A stretch of DNA of 64,000 nucleotides, from NCBI GenBank assembly GCA_052117325.1, contig JBQKJJ010000001.1. One strand, given 5' to 3'. Position 1 is the first letter of the stretch. Every line of letters starts with the position of its first letter. A program made the position numbers and the translations under genes. Below the pieces are notes generated by a model. That model did not search any database and was not told the origin of the DNA. It saw nothing but the letters and a program-made list of their open reading frames with translations. This stretch comes from CAG-964 sp902789345. GTDB lineage: Bacteria; Bacillota; Clostridia; Oscillospirales; Acutalibacteraceae. Positions 8,448 to 17,301 of this stretch are shown piece by piece.

Positions 8448-8517
8448 TTTATCACCGTCTATTTGTTTTTAATATAAACATAAAAACAACCGACCTTAAA
8501 ATACTTCATCGTGTTTC

Positions 8518-8561
8518 ATTATACAACATATGTTGTATATAGTAAATTAAAATTCTATTAA
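8518..8561. promoter_or_regulatory. Divergent promoters around a 20-bp palindrome
   Basis: TATACAACATATGTTGTATA (8520-8539) is a perfect palindrome. Leftward, TTTACT, 17 bp, TATAAT (8523-8518) serves the esterase, and the palindrome fills its spacer. Rightward, TTGTAT (8533-8538), 17 bp, TATTAA (8556-8561) serves the methyltransferase, and its -35 lies in the right half of the palindrome. A bound dimer could block both. The regulator is not recognised. Confidence 0.6.
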
Positions 8562-8591
8562 ATCTAAAAATATTTTTAGGGAGAATTACAA

Positions 8592-9749
8592 ATGATTACC
8601 ACCTTAGAATACATCAACAAAATTTTTGCCGACGCTCCTGCAAAAACCGTTATAAGCAAACCTGCAAGCAAAAGCTCTCTTTGCAAAAAAATAGTTATAG
8701 AAAACAAGGGTGACTACTACCAGGCGTCAAAGTACACCGAAAAGCAGGTTTTTCACGAGAATCTATCTGTACAGCAAACAATAGACCTTTGCAGTGCAAT
8801 GTTAGAAAAGGATTTTAAACAGCTAAACAGTTTTAGCAAAAGCCATGAATATATGGTAATGATTTCAAAAAAGGGCAAAGCATCCTTTAAAACAAAGCAA
8901 ATTTCAAAGGATTTGACACAGACCTCTACACAGCACAACAGGCAAAAAAATTACCTTATAAAAGAGGGCACAGTTGTGCCTCCTCTTGTAGATATGGGTA
9001 TATTTACAAAAGAGGGTAAGGTTGTACAGTCTATGTATGACAAATTTAAGCAGATTAACAGGTTTATAGAGATTATAGACGACTCTGTAAAGGAGCTTAA
9101 ACAAGACACAGTAAACATTATAGATTTTGGATGCGGCAAGTCTTACCTAACATTCATTGTGTATTACTATTTTACAGAGCTTAGAAGCCAAAAAGTAAAT
9201 ATAGTGGGGCTTGATTTAAAAGAAGATGTTATAAAAAAATGCAATGCCGCCGCCCAAAGATACGGATACCATAGTTTGACTTTTAAACTTGGCGACATTA
9301 ACGGCTACAGCAGTGATTTCCGGCCAGACATTGTAATGACGCTGCACGCCTGCGACACCGCTACAGATTATGCCCTTTATAACGCTGTAAGGTGGAATAC
9401 AAAAATGATATTCTCTGTGCCTTGCTGTCAGCACGAGCTAAACGAACAAATTAAGTCCGAAAACCTTTCGCTGTTTACAAACTACGGCATTATACAGGAA
9501 CGCTTTGCGGCGCTTACTACAGACGCTATTAGGGGTAATTTGCTGGAATGCTGCGGGTATAAAACACAGCTGTTGGAATTTGTGGATTTGTCCCATACGC
9601 CAAAAAACATATTAATAAGGGCCGTTAAAAAACAGCACAATTCAGAAAAGGTCAAAGAAAAGTATTTACAGCAGGTTAAGGCTGTTATGAACGAGTTTAA
9701 TCTTTCACCTACCCTTTACAATCTTCTAAGTGAGGATAATCGACTGTAA
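8592..9749 (+). CDS. SAM-dependent methyltransferase (Methyltransf_32-like)
   Basis: The 385-residue cytoplasmic enzyme has an N-terminal domain of about 170 residues, then a class I Rossmann methyltransferase core. IIDFGCGKSYLTF (about 176-188) is the SAM-binding motif I, VGLDLKEDVI is motif II with the ribose-binding acid, and MTLHACDTATDYAL is a signature of the Methyltransf_32 family. SVPCCQHELNEQI and RGNLLECCGY add conserved cysteines. The substrate, whether RNA or small molecule, is not known. GGGAGA at 8579-8584 precedes the ATG. It is monocistronic with a terminator at 9841. It could be co-regulated with the divergent esterase. Confidence 0.8.
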   Translation: MITTLEYINKIFADAPAKTVISKPASKSSLCKKIVIENKGDYYQASKYTEKQVFHENLSVQQTIDLCSAMLEKDFKQLNSFSKSHEYMVMISKKGKASFKTKQISKDLTQTSTQHNRQKNYLIKEGTVVPPLVDMGIFTKEGKVVQSMYDKFKQINRFIEIIDDSVKELKQDTVNIIDFGCGKSYLTFIVYYYFTELRSQKVNIVGLDLKEDVIKKCNAAAQRYGYHSLTFKLGDINGYSSDFRPDIVMTLHACDTATDYALYNAVRWNTKMIFSVPCCQHELNEQIKSENLSLFTNYGIIQERFAALTTDAIRGNLLECCGYKTQLLEFVDLSHTPKNILIRAVKKQHNSEKVKEKYLQQVKAVMNEFNLSPTLYNLLSEDNRL

Positions 9750-9840
9750 AAATCTAAAGAAGAAAAGAAAAAGTGTTAAGAGCTATTATTACACCCTTAC
9801 AAGGCAAGAAAATAAGCTAAAAATACAAAATTATGCACAA

Positions 9841-9877
9841 AAAATAGGTCACACCGAATGTGGTATGACCTATTTTA
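9841..9877 (+). terminator. Terminator of methyltransferase gene
   Basis: AAAATAGGTCACACC (9841-9855) pairs with GGTATGACCTATTTT (9862-9876) around a GAATGT loop, with a T-rich tail. Nothing else was found between here and the kinase gene end at 10030. Confidence 0.85.
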
Positions 9878-10029
9878 CTTGTATGTTAACCTGTTTGCTT
9901 GTGAAAAGCAGTTTTAGAGTTATAATTCTGCATAATTATTGTTTTAACGCTTCTGTTTATTAACAAAACCCCGTTTATACACCTGCTCTGTTTTTAACAA
10001 CCCTACTTTCCACTAATGACTTGGAAGAT

Positions 10030-11325
10030 TTATCGTTTGTTAAGCATAACTATTGTTTTAAAAGTTTTTCTTTCCTCGTCGTATTTATAATTTACCTCAC
10101 CGCCATACTTTTTAGCTGTTAGGCGAACACTGTATAAGCCTAAGCCGTGTCTTTCTTTATCTTTTTTTATGGTAATAAGAAAATTATTTTTTGTTTTAGG
10201 CGGATTATCACAGCTGTTGTTTACCTCTAAAAAATACATTGATGACATAGGGTTTGTATATATAAGCACATTAACCCCTTTTTCAGAAGAGGCTTCGGCC
10301 GCTTCAATGGCGTTATCCAGTAGGTTAGATACTATACAGCACAGGTCAGCGTCCTCAACAAAGCTAAGGTTGTGGTTGTTGTGCTCAAATGAAAAATTTA
10401 TGCCCTTGCGTTGGCACTGTTCCTTTGCCTGCATAATTATTATGTCAAATATTTTGTTTTTTGTTATACAGCTGCCGGCTGTATAATAATCCTGACCTAA
10501 AAGTGAGGTTATATAATCGGTTATGCCACCGTAATTTTTATCGTATGCCATAGAGTTTATAACATTTAGGTGGTGTTTGCTGTCGTGTACGGCTACACGG
10601 GACTTATCGTAGCTTGACTGCAGTACCTTGTAGTAGTTGTAGTCAAGCTCGCTTTTTTGTTCGGCAAGCTTTAGCTTTGTAAGCTGGTTTGAAATTTTTA
10701 TTTGGTTTTCGTGCACTAAAAATACTACAATATTTGCCGCCAACAGGCATATAGAGCATAGCGAGATAATTATACTTGATATGTAAGTAGGCTGGCAGTA
10801 GCCTGCCAAATAGTATATGCCCAGTACGCATATTAAGGACGACATAGGCAGTAAAAACAGCCATATACCCTTAGTGCGTTCAAATTCCTTTAATGCATAT
10901 TTCTGCACCAGCTTGCAGGATATAAATAGCAGCAACTTTGAAATGGTAGAAATAAACAGCTCGGCTTCAAACGAATGAATTTGAATATAGTCGTTTTGAA
11001 GTAGGAGGTTTGAAAAAGGTATGGTGAGTAATTCACAGCCTACAAATACTGCGGAAAAAATGAAAGAGTGAAGAACACAGCTGCCAAAGCTTGCTTTATA
11101 GCACAATTTTGTGATTATAATATTTGTTGCTATAAACAGCACTAAATTTATTACCACATCCACAATTGCATACAGTAAAAACCATGAAGCAGATACAACT
11201 ATGTACAACATTAGAGGGTGGCGAATTCTGTCATTTCTTTCAAAGAATGTTGAAAAATATGTATATGCACAGTAACCTTCAAAGAGAAATTCCAGTAAAA
11301 AGATTAAATTTTCAAATATATTCAA
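10030..11325 (-). CDS. GHKL sensor histidine kinase, AgrC-like
   Basis: The 431-residue kinase has an N-terminal block of about six to seven hydrophobic helices (residues 1 to about 205), typical of peptide-sensing AgrC/VirS-type receptors rather than periplasmic sensors. The phospho-acceptor region VHDSKHHLNVINSM (about 242-256) fits the HD-x-x-x-HL pattern. The ATPase domain shows SNLLDNAIEAAEA (N box) and HGLGLYSVRLTAKKYGG (G box). The start is TTG at 11325, overlapping the TGA stop of the regulator gene (shared TTGA), so the pair is translationally coupled. No AgrB-type protease gene is present in the window, so the signal is unknown; see the small reading frame at 12035-12235. Confidence 0.85.
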   Translation of the reverse strand: MNIFENLIFLLEFLFEGYCAYTYFSTFFERNDRIRHPLMLYIVVSASWFLLYAIVDVVINLVLFIATNIIITKLCYKASFGSCVLHSFIFSAVFVGCELLTIPFSNLLLQNDYIQIHSFEAELFISTISKLLLFISCKLVQKYALKEFERTKGIWLFLLPMSSLICVLGIYYLAGYCQPTYISSIIISLCSICLLAANIVVFLVHENQIKISNQLTKLKLAEQKSELDYNYYKVLQSSYDKSRVAVHDSKHHLNVINSMAYDKNYGGITDYITSLLGQDYYTAGSCITKNKIFDIIIMQAKEQCQRKGINFSFEHNNHNLSFVEDADLCCIVSNLLDNAIEAAEASSEKGVNVLIYTNPMSSMYFLEVNNSCDNPPKTKNNFLITIKKDKERHGLGLYSVRLTAKKYGGEVNYKYDEERKTFKTIVMLNKR

Positions 11326-12032
11326 TGTCGCTCACCCATTTTCTGCATAAAGTCCTTTTTAAATTGCGAGATTCTTCTTTGTGAAGCATATATAACCATT
11401 TCATTACCGTTTTTACAGCACACAGTAATTTGATTATTGTCTATTTTAGAAACATATCGTAAATTAATGAGGTAGCTGTAGTGTGGTGAAGAAAAGTTGG
11501 CATTGTTACGGAAAATATCTTTCCACCTTTTTATGTTGTAGCCCGTAGGAATAATTGTACCTGTGTCTGTAAGAATATAGTTTTTGCGGAGTGATGTGTA
11601 AATGCACACTATTTGGTCGGCTTTTAGTTTTTGGAGTTTTCCGTGGGAAGAGAAATCCACAATAGTTTCTCTTTCTGTTATAATATCCAGCGCACGGAAA
11701 ACCCTTTCTTTCTCAACAGGCTTTTCCAAATATCTGAAAACCTGCAGGTCCATTGCATCGTCCAGGTAGCTTAGGTGGGATGTTACAATAAACAAAACAA
11801 TGTCAGGGTTCATTCTCTTTAGGTCGTAACCTACTTGTATGCCGTTTTTTGTGGGCATTTCCACATCCAAAAATGCTATGTCAAACATTCCGGTACTTTC
11901 TAAAAGCTTTGCGACACTGTTAAACTTTTCGATAGTATATTTAATGTCGCTTTCGCTAAAATAACTATTTACAATATCATAAATAATGTTGCAAAATGTA
12001 TCTTCATCATCAACTATTGCTATCCTTAACAT
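11322..12032 (-). CDS. LytTR-family response regulator, AgrA-like
   Basis: The 236-residue regulator has a receiver domain (1 to about 120) with DDE at 9-11, the phospho-accepting aspartate in AFLDVEMP near residue 57, and the conserved lysine in EKPVEK near 105. A LytTR DNA-binding domain follows (about 135-232; ILTDTGTIIPTGYNIKRW, LINLRYVSKID). It is coupled to the kinase by a 4-nt overlap. The start has AAAGGA eight bases upstream. Two half-site-like stretches, ACAGCTTAC (12253) and GCAGTTTGG (12265), lie 12 bp apart upstream, matching the spacing of LytTR direct repeats; autoregulation is an inference. Confidence 0.88.
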   Translation of the reverse strand: MLRIAIVDDEDTFCNIIYDIVNSYFSESDIKYTIEKFNSVAKLLESTGMFDIAFLDVEMPTKNGIQVGYDLKRMNPDIVLFIVTSHLSYLDDAMDLQVFRYLEKPVEKERVFRALDIITERETIVDFSSHGKLQKLKADQIVCIYTSLRKNYILTDTGTIIPTGYNIKRWKDIFRNNANFSSPHYSYLINLRYVSKIDNNQITVCCKNGNEMVIYASQRRISQFKKDFMQKMGERH

Positions 12033-12034
12033 AT

Positions 12035-12235
12035 TTATTCCTTTCGCTGGGCTATACCGGATACTAAGCTATTACTAAGGGTACTTAAAAATTTGCCGAC
12101 AAATTTATATTCTGAGAAAAAGCTGTTTGCATAGGGGCAAACCTTAGAAACAGAGTGTAAATCGCAGTTATAAATAAGGCAAATACCGATTCTTTTTAAT
12201 ATGCTTAGTATAAATACCAAAAAGCAGTGCAGCAC
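12035..12235 (-). CDS. Candidate small peptide gene before the LytTR regulator
   Basis: A 66-codon frame begins with GTG at 12235 and stops two bases before the regulator start. The product has a hydrophobic N-terminal third (residues 1-21, including FLVFILSILKRIGICLIY) and cysteines at 4, 19, 24 and 33, so in place and size it could be a precursor peptide. Against it, no ribosome binding site is visible before the GTG, the frame could be chance, and no processing protease is seen. It does not match the AgrD cyclic-lactone pattern that I know. It is listed for testing. Confidence 0.22.
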   Translation of the reverse strand: MLHCFLVFILSILKRIGICLIYNCDLHSVSKVCPYANSFFSEYKFVGKFLSTLSNSLVSGIAQRKE

Positions 12236-12363
12236 AAATAAGAGTGGTTTTGACAGCTTACATTGCAGTTTGGTATTATTTAGGGCGAGGACTCAACTCC
12301 TTATCAATTCAGTAATTTTATTTGCCAAAAAATATTTAGCTTCTAATTGGTATTATATACCAA
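12211..12363. promoter_or_regulatory. Repeated ATACCAA/TTGGTAT inverted repeats upstream of the regulator
   Basis: TTGGTAT-TAT-ATACCAA (12347-12363) is a perfect 7-bp inverted repeat. The same half-sites recur as ATACCAAA (12214-12221) and TTTGGTAT (12269-12276), which can form a long stem. The stretch between the exporter end (12432) and the regulator start (12032) holds no other feature. It may be an operator array for the kinase/regulator genes. Confidence 0.4.
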
Positions 12364-12431
12364 AAAAGTTACAATTTCAAATATTTTTCACATATTAACA
12401 GTAAATTTATGCTGTATTTCCTAAATACCCC

Positions 12432-14168
12432 TTAGCTTGCAAATTGTGCGTAGTACAATTTGCTGTAAAAACCACCTTTTTTGACAAGTTCGTCATGCGT
12501 ACCCTGTTCAATTATATGACCGTCCTTCATAACCAACAGAATATCTGCATTTCTTACAGTAGAAAGTCTGTGGGCGACAATAAAGCTTGTTCTGCCCTCC
12601 ATAAGCTTGTTAAACGCTTCCTGAATTTTTAATTCTGTACGGGTATCTATTGATGATGTGGCCTCGTCAAGGATAAGCATTGGCGGCAGACAAAGCATTA
12701 TACGGGTAATGCACAAAAGCTGTTTCTGTCCCTGTGACAGTCCGGCGCCGTCTTCACCTATTACGGTGTTGTAGCCCTGAGGGAGCCTTTTTATAAAGCT
12801 GTGGGCATGTGTTTTCTTGGCCGCTTCTATAATCTCTTCGTCGGTGGCGTCAGGCTTGCCCATATTAATATTTTCTTTTATAGTACCTGCCTTTAGCCAA
12901 GTTTCCTGCAACACCATACCATAGCCTTGGCGGAGGCTCTTTCTGGTAACATCTTTAATCTCGTTGCCGTCTACATATATTTCTCCGCTTACGGTGTCGT
13001 AGAACCTCATAAGCAAATTAATAAGTGTGGTTTTGCCGCAGCCTGTAGGGCCTACAATGGCTATTCTTTGACCTGATTTAACATTTAAACACAGGTTTTC
13101 TATAAGCTTTTTTTCCGGAATGTAAGAGAAGCACACATTGTCCAGCTGAATATTACCCTTTATATCTTTTAAAACAACAGCGTTTTCTTTTTCGTGAACC
13201 TCCTCCGGCTCTTCTATAAGTTCAAAAACCCTGTCAGCACAAGCCAAAGCGTTTTGCAGTTCTGTAACTACCTCTGAAATTTCGTTAAACGGTTTTGTGT
13301 ACTGTGTGGCATAGCTTAAAAAGCAGGTTAAACTGCCAACTGTAATGTTGCCTGTTATAGCCATCAGTGCACCTGTAAGTGCTACACCTGCATAAACAAG
13401 GTTATTTACAAAGCGTGTAGATGGGTTAGAAATTGCAGAGAAAAATATAGCCTTTACAGAACTTTCGCAAAGCCTTTGGTTTACTTCGTCAAACACTTCT
13501 TCGTTTTCGTCCTCGTGGGTATATGCCTGTACGACTTTTTGGTTTTCTATCATTTCTTCAATAAATGCAGTTTGTTCACCACGAATTTCCGACTGATTTT
13601 TAAACAGCTTGTAGGTTTTTGTGGCTATAAACTTTGCCACAAACAGCGAAAGCGGAGTTACCACAACTACTACCAACGCAATAATGTAGTTTACAGAGAA
13701 CATAAAGCCCAATGTACCCAGTATGGTTATAACCCCGGTAAACAGCTGCGTAAAGCTCATTAGCAGACCGTCTGTAAATTGGTCAACATCGGCAATTACA
13801 CGGCTTACGGTGTCGCCGCTTGAGTGTGTGTCAAGGTAGTTTAGGGGAAGCTTCTCTATTTTTTCTATAGCTTCGTTTCGTATATCCCTTGCAATGTGGT
13901 AGGTCATTTTATTGTTGCACATATTCATTATCCATTGGGACAGTGCAGTTATGCCTGCGGCAATGCCAATTTCAATAAGGATAGGCAATATTTTTTGGAA
14001 ATCCACCTTTCCTTCGTCAGCAATACAGTCTATAGCACCGCCTACCAAAATAGGAATGTAAAGAGTAAGTGCTACTGTAACCAGTGCAAGTATTATTGAC
14101 GCTGTTAAAAATTTACGATAGCCTTTAATGTGTTTTAGTACCTTTATAATAGTATCTTTTTGTTTCAT
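12432..14168 (-). CDS. ABC exporter half-transporter with canonical ATPase site (heterodimer partner B)
   Basis: The 578-residue half-transporter has six transmembrane helices (about 18-310) and an ATPase domain. Walker A is GPTGCGKTT, the signature is LSQGQ rather than LSGGQ, Walker B is MLILDEATSS with the catalytic glutamate, and the H-loop is VAHRL. Its partner upstream has a degenerate site, so together they should form a BmrCD/TM287-288-like heterodimeric exporter. The frame is open 20 codons further upstream, into the partner gene, but the ATG at 14168 with AGGTGA just before it is chosen; it lies seven bases after the partner stop. Cargo (drug, lipid or peptide) is unknown. Confidence 0.88.
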   Translation of the reverse strand: MKQKDTIIKVLKHIKGYRKFLTASIILALVTVALTLYIPILVGGAIDCIADEGKVDFQKILPILIEIGIAAGITALSQWIMNMCNNKMTYHIARDIRNEAIEKIEKLPLNYLDTHSSGDTVSRVIADVDQFTDGLLMSFTQLFTGVITILGTLGFMFSVNYIIALVVVVVTPLSLFVAKFIATKTYKLFKNQSEIRGEQTAFIEEMIENQKVVQAYTHEDENEEVFDEVNQRLCESSVKAIFFSAISNPSTRFVNNLVYAGVALTGALMAITGNITVGSLTCFLSYATQYTKPFNEISEVVTELQNALACADRVFELIEEPEEVHEKENAVVLKDIKGNIQLDNVCFSYIPEKKLIENLCLNVKSGQRIAIVGPTGCGKTTLINLLMRFYDTVSGEIYVDGNEIKDVTRKSLRQGYGMVLQETWLKAGTIKENINMGKPDATDEEIIEAAKKTHAHSFIKRLPQGYNTVIGEDGAGLSQGQKQLLCITRIMLCLPPMLILDEATSSIDTRTELKIQEAFNKLMEGRTSFIVAHRLSTVRNADILLVMKDGHIIEQGTHDELVKKGGFYSKLYYAQFAS

Positions 14169-14175
14169 AGTTTTT

Positions 14176-15882
14176 TCACCTGTCTGTTTGTGAAGAATAT
14201 ATTTCTTGGTATACACTACAGCTGTCAAGCAGCTGGTTGTGAGTGCCTATGCCGACAATTTTACCGTCGTCCATAACTATTATTTTGTCCGCAGACATAA
14301 TTGACGATGTACGCTGCGAAACAATAATTACCGTTGTGTTTTTCAGTCCTTTAACCGCTTTTCTAAGCCTTGCGTCTGTAGCATAGTCAAGTGCGGAGGC
14401 ACTGTCGTCCAGTATGAGAATTTCCGGCTGCTTAACCAATGCTCGTGCAATAGTTAAGCGCTGTTTTTGACCTCCTGACAAATTCTTTCCGCCTTGCTCA
14501 ATAACTTCATCTAAACCGTTTTTCTTGCTTGCCACAACATCGGCGGCTTGTGCAATCTCAAGTGCCTGTACAAGCTGCTGTTCGGTGGCATTTTTGTTGC
14601 CCCACAGCAGGTTATCCCGTATAGTTCCCTTAAAAAGAACGGCTTTTTGCAAAACTATGCCTATTTTGTCCCTAAGCTCTGTAGGGGAATAGGACTTAAC
14701 ATTTTTGCCGTCTACATAAACTCCGCCCTTTGTACAGTCGTAAAAATGAGGTATTAAATTTACAAGCGAGGACTTACCGGATCCTGTACCGCCAATAATA
14801 CCTACAGTTTCTCCCGGCTTAATACTGAAATTAATATCGGTTAGGCTTTCGTCGCCTGCGCCTTGGTAAGTAAGGGCAACATTTACAAAATCAATACAGT
14901 TTCCTGTTTCTATGGTGTCGTTGTCTATGTGCTGTAGTGTAGAGTTTGTTTCCAGTACAGCTGTAACCCTGTTGCAGCAGGCAACAGACTTTGTCATAGT
15001 AATAATAAGGTTAGCCAGTTTTATCAGTTCAACCAATATTTGCGACATATAGTTATACAGTGCAACAACAGCGCCCTGCGTTAAAACACCCTGTTCAACT
15101 CTTATAGCGCCAACCCATATTAAAACAACTATTGCTACATTAATTATTACAAATGTAACAGGATTCATTAATGCCGAAATTTTACCTACATATTTTTGTG
15201 CCGCTGTAAGCTGACTGTTTAAGTTCTTAAACTCATCTATTTCCTGGTCCTCTCGGCAAAAGGCCCTTATAACTCTGGCACCTGTTAAATTCTCTCTTGT
15301 TTTGCCTGTAACCTTGTCCAGTTTGTTTTGTGATTTTTTATAAAGTGGTATGCTTATAAGCATTATTGCAAAAACCACAATAGCCAAAACAGGTATAGCG
15401 CACACAAATACAAGTGCCGCCTGAAAGTCAATGGTAAATGCCATTATCATTGCACCAAAAACAATAAACGGTGAACGCATAAACAGTCGCAAAAACATAT
15501 TTATGCCGCTTTGCACTTGGTTAACATCGCTTGTCATACGGGTTATCATTGTAGATGTGCCTATATTGTCAAGCTCCGAGAAGGACAGGCTCTGTATTTT
15601 TTTGAAAAGTGTAGAGCGCAGTCTTGTGCCTACGCCTACGGCTGCCTTTGCCGCAAAATACTGTGCCGTTATTGAAAAGCTAAGTCCGATAACAGCCAGC
15701 AAAACCAGCAAAAAAAACATCTTTACGGTGTAGCCCTTGTCGGAGTTGCCTATACCAATATCTATAAGTGACGCCACTACAATTGGTACAAACAGCTCAA
15801 AGAGAGCCTCCAAAAGCTTAAATAACGGGCTGAGTATAGCCTCTTTCTTGTATTTCCCAAGCATTTTAATTACAGGGGACAT
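14176..15882 (-). CDS. ABC exporter half-transporter with degenerate ATPase site (heterodimer partner A)
   Basis: The 568-residue half-transporter has six transmembrane helices (about 15-300) and an ATPase domain with Walker A GGTGSGKSS and a canonical LSGGQ signature. Walker B reads LILDDSAS, with aspartate where the catalytic glutamate belongs, and the H-loop position reads SQRTSS, with glutamine in place of histidine. These two changes mark the non-hydrolysing site of heterodimeric exporters. The ATG at 15882 has GGAG ten bases upstream; an in-frame ATG at 15903 has no site. The promoter lies at 15903-15931. Confidence 0.88.
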   Translation of the reverse strand: MSPVIKMLGKYKKEAILSPLFKLLEALFELFVPIVVASLIDIGIGNSDKGYTVKMFFLLVLLAVIGLSFSITAQYFAAKAAVGVGTRLRSTLFKKIQSLSFSELDNIGTSTMITRMTSDVNQVQSGINMFLRLFMRSPFIVFGAMIMAFTIDFQAALVFVCAIPVLAIVVFAIMLISIPLYKKSQNKLDKVTGKTRENLTGARVIRAFCREDQEIDEFKNLNSQLTAAQKYVGKISALMNPVTFVIINVAIVVLIWVGAIRVEQGVLTQGAVVALYNYMSQILVELIKLANLIITMTKSVACCNRVTAVLETNSTLQHIDNDTIETGNCIDFVNVALTYQGAGDESLTDINFSIKPGETVGIIGGTGSGKSSLVNLIPHFYDCTKGGVYVDGKNVKSYSPTELRDKIGIVLQKAVLFKGTIRDNLLWGNKNATEQQLVQALEIAQAADVVASKKNGLDEVIEQGGKNLSGGQKQRLTIARALVKQPEILILDDSASALDYATDARLRKAVKGLKNTTVIIVSQRTSSIMSADKIIVMDDGKIVGIGTHNQLLDSCSVYQEIYSSQTDR

Positions 15883-15902
15883 TACTATGCATCTCCAATT
15901 CA

Positions 15903-15931
15903 TATATAATTTTTACAATTTAATTTGTAAA
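15903..15931 (-). promoter_or_regulatory. Promoter of exporter operon
   Basis: On the minus strand TTTACA (15931-15926), 17 bp, TATATA (15908-15903). The predicted leader is short, about 15 nt. Confidence 0.5.
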
Positions 15932-16018
15932 TTTTAAATTTTTAGTTTTAAACTAATTAACACCTTTTTATTTTAAGCAGGTGTATTAATACGGTGCTGT
16001 ATTTATTAGGTGAAGATA

Positions 16019-17104
16019 TTACGGTTTGCAGTCACCGCATGGGGAATAACCGCTTTCTGCCGCCTGTTCTCTGTTGTCAAAATAAACCTTGTTTTTGTCG
16101 GACATTTTATTTACCGATTTGCAGTTGCTAAGGTGAAATACCCGTGAGTTTTTGTTCCCTATATATCTGTGTTGTGAGCTGTCGGCAGAGTTTGTTTCGG
16201 GGCTTAAAGAAGTGTTTGCACTGCCGCTTTTGGCTATGGTTTGCTCTTTTCCGTTTGCCACAGCAGTAATTTTGTTGTTGCACAGGCTCACTACTACAGT
16301 TTTGTCAAGGTCGGTACGCATTGCAGGAATGTTGTACTTTTTAAGCTTGCTTATGGTTTCTTTATGCGGATGACCGTAGTCGTTGTTTTTACCGCAGCTA
16401 ATTAAAGCCAGTGACGGGCTGACCTTTTCTAAAAATTTACTGCTTGTACTTGTACTGCTGCCGTGATGTCCCAGTTTAAGCACATCTGCCTGTACATTAA
16501 AACCGCTTTCAAGTATTTTGTTTTCCTCCGATTCTTCAGCGTCGCCTGTTAAAAGCACCGCCATATTGTCGTAAACCGCCCGCAACACCAGGGAACAGTT
16601 ATTTTTATTGTCATTGTCTATATCAGGGGAATAGACATTAACCTGACAGCTTCCTACATTGAATACATCGTTAGTTTTTGGGAAAACAACATTAAAATTT
16701 TCTTTGTCAATGTAGTTGATCAAGCTTTCCCACGCCCTTGTGGTGTGGTATGCTTCGGTCATTACAATGTTGTCTGTTGGTATACTTTGAAGCACCTTTT
16801 TCATACCGCCAAAGTGGTCGGAATGAGGGTGGGTAATTACCGCATAGCTTAGCTTGCTTACATTTTGACTTTTTAAGTATTCAACAACCTTATTGCTCTT
16901 GTCGGGTTCGCCTGCATCTACAAGCATATAGCTGCCGTCGCATTCCAGCAGCAGGCTGTCGCCTTGCCCCACATCAATCATATGAAGTTTAAAGCCGTTT
17001 GTTTTTGTACTGCTTGCTGTGTTTACAGCACCCTCACAGCCGGCAGCACAAAAGCAAAGGGCTGCAGCTAAAATGGTGCAAATCAGTTTGTTCAGCAATT
17101 TCAT
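16019..17104 (-). CDS. Lipoprotein with ComEC-type metallo-beta-lactamase fold and Ada-like zinc domain
   Basis: The 361-residue protein begins with a lipoprotein signal peptide (FCAAGC lipobox, cysteine at about 23), so it acts outside the membrane. Residues about 40-290 form the ComEC/Rec2-like hydrolase: MIDVGQGDSLLL, the metal motif THPHSDHFGG, LLTGDAE and KLGHHGSSTS. The C-terminal 45 residues (YIGNKNSRVFHLSNC to CGDC) resemble the cysteine-rich zinc module of Ada. The combination suggests an extracellular nuclease, perhaps for DNA uptake or nutrient scavenging, but substrate is inferred only. GGGAGGG before the ATG at 17104 fixes the start over the longer frame. Confidence 0.85.
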   Translation of the reverse strand: MKLLNKLICTILAAALCFCAAGCEGAVNTASSTKTNGFKLHMIDVGQGDSLLLECDGSYMLVDAGEPDKSNKVVEYLKSQNVSKLSYAVITHPHSDHFGGMKKVLQSIPTDNIVMTEAYHTTRAWESLINYIDKENFNVVFPKTNDVFNVGSCQVNVYSPDIDNDNKNNCSLVLRAVYDNMAVLLTGDAEESEENKILESGFNVQADVLKLGHHGSSTSTSSKFLEKVSPSLALISCGKNNDYGHPHKETISKLKKYNIPAMRTDLDKTVVVSLCNNKITAVANGKEQTIAKSGSANTSLSPETNSADSSQHRYIGNKNSRVFHLSNCKSVNKMSDKNKVYFDNREQAAESGYSPCGDCKP

Positions 17105-17129
17105 AAATAAACCCTCCCCATACTGAATA

Positions 17130-17158
17130 ATTTTACCATTTGAGTTTATATTAATCAA
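17130..17158 (-). promoter_or_regulatory. Promoter of the lipoprotein gene
   Basis: On the minus strand TTGATT (17158-17153), 17 bp, TAAAAT (17135-17130). Confidence 0.6.
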
Positions 17159-17271
17159 GAATGATGCAGCTGCGCAAATGATGCTGCATTAATAAATGCA
17201 TTGCCGCAAAGCAGAGTTTTGTAAATGGGATTATTACTTAAAAAATTGTGCTGTAAAACCAAAAATCGGTG

Positions 17272-17301
17272 TTGACAAACAAGATACAGATATGCTATTA
17301 T
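17272..17301 (+). promoter_or_regulatory. Promoter of the str operon
   Basis: TTGACA (17272-17277), 18 bp, TATTAT (17296-17301), followed by a further TATAAA. It drives rpsL-rpsG-fusA-tuf. Confidence 0.75.

Noticed and set aside
9730..9963. Rightward 77-codon open frame after the methyltransferase
   Set aside because: It overlaps the end of the methyltransferase gene and contains that gene's terminator stem; no ribosome binding site.
12201..12398. Rightward 65-codon open frame opposite the candidate peptide
   Set aside because: No ribosome binding site or recognisable composition, and it lies across the inverted repeats of the regulator upstream region.
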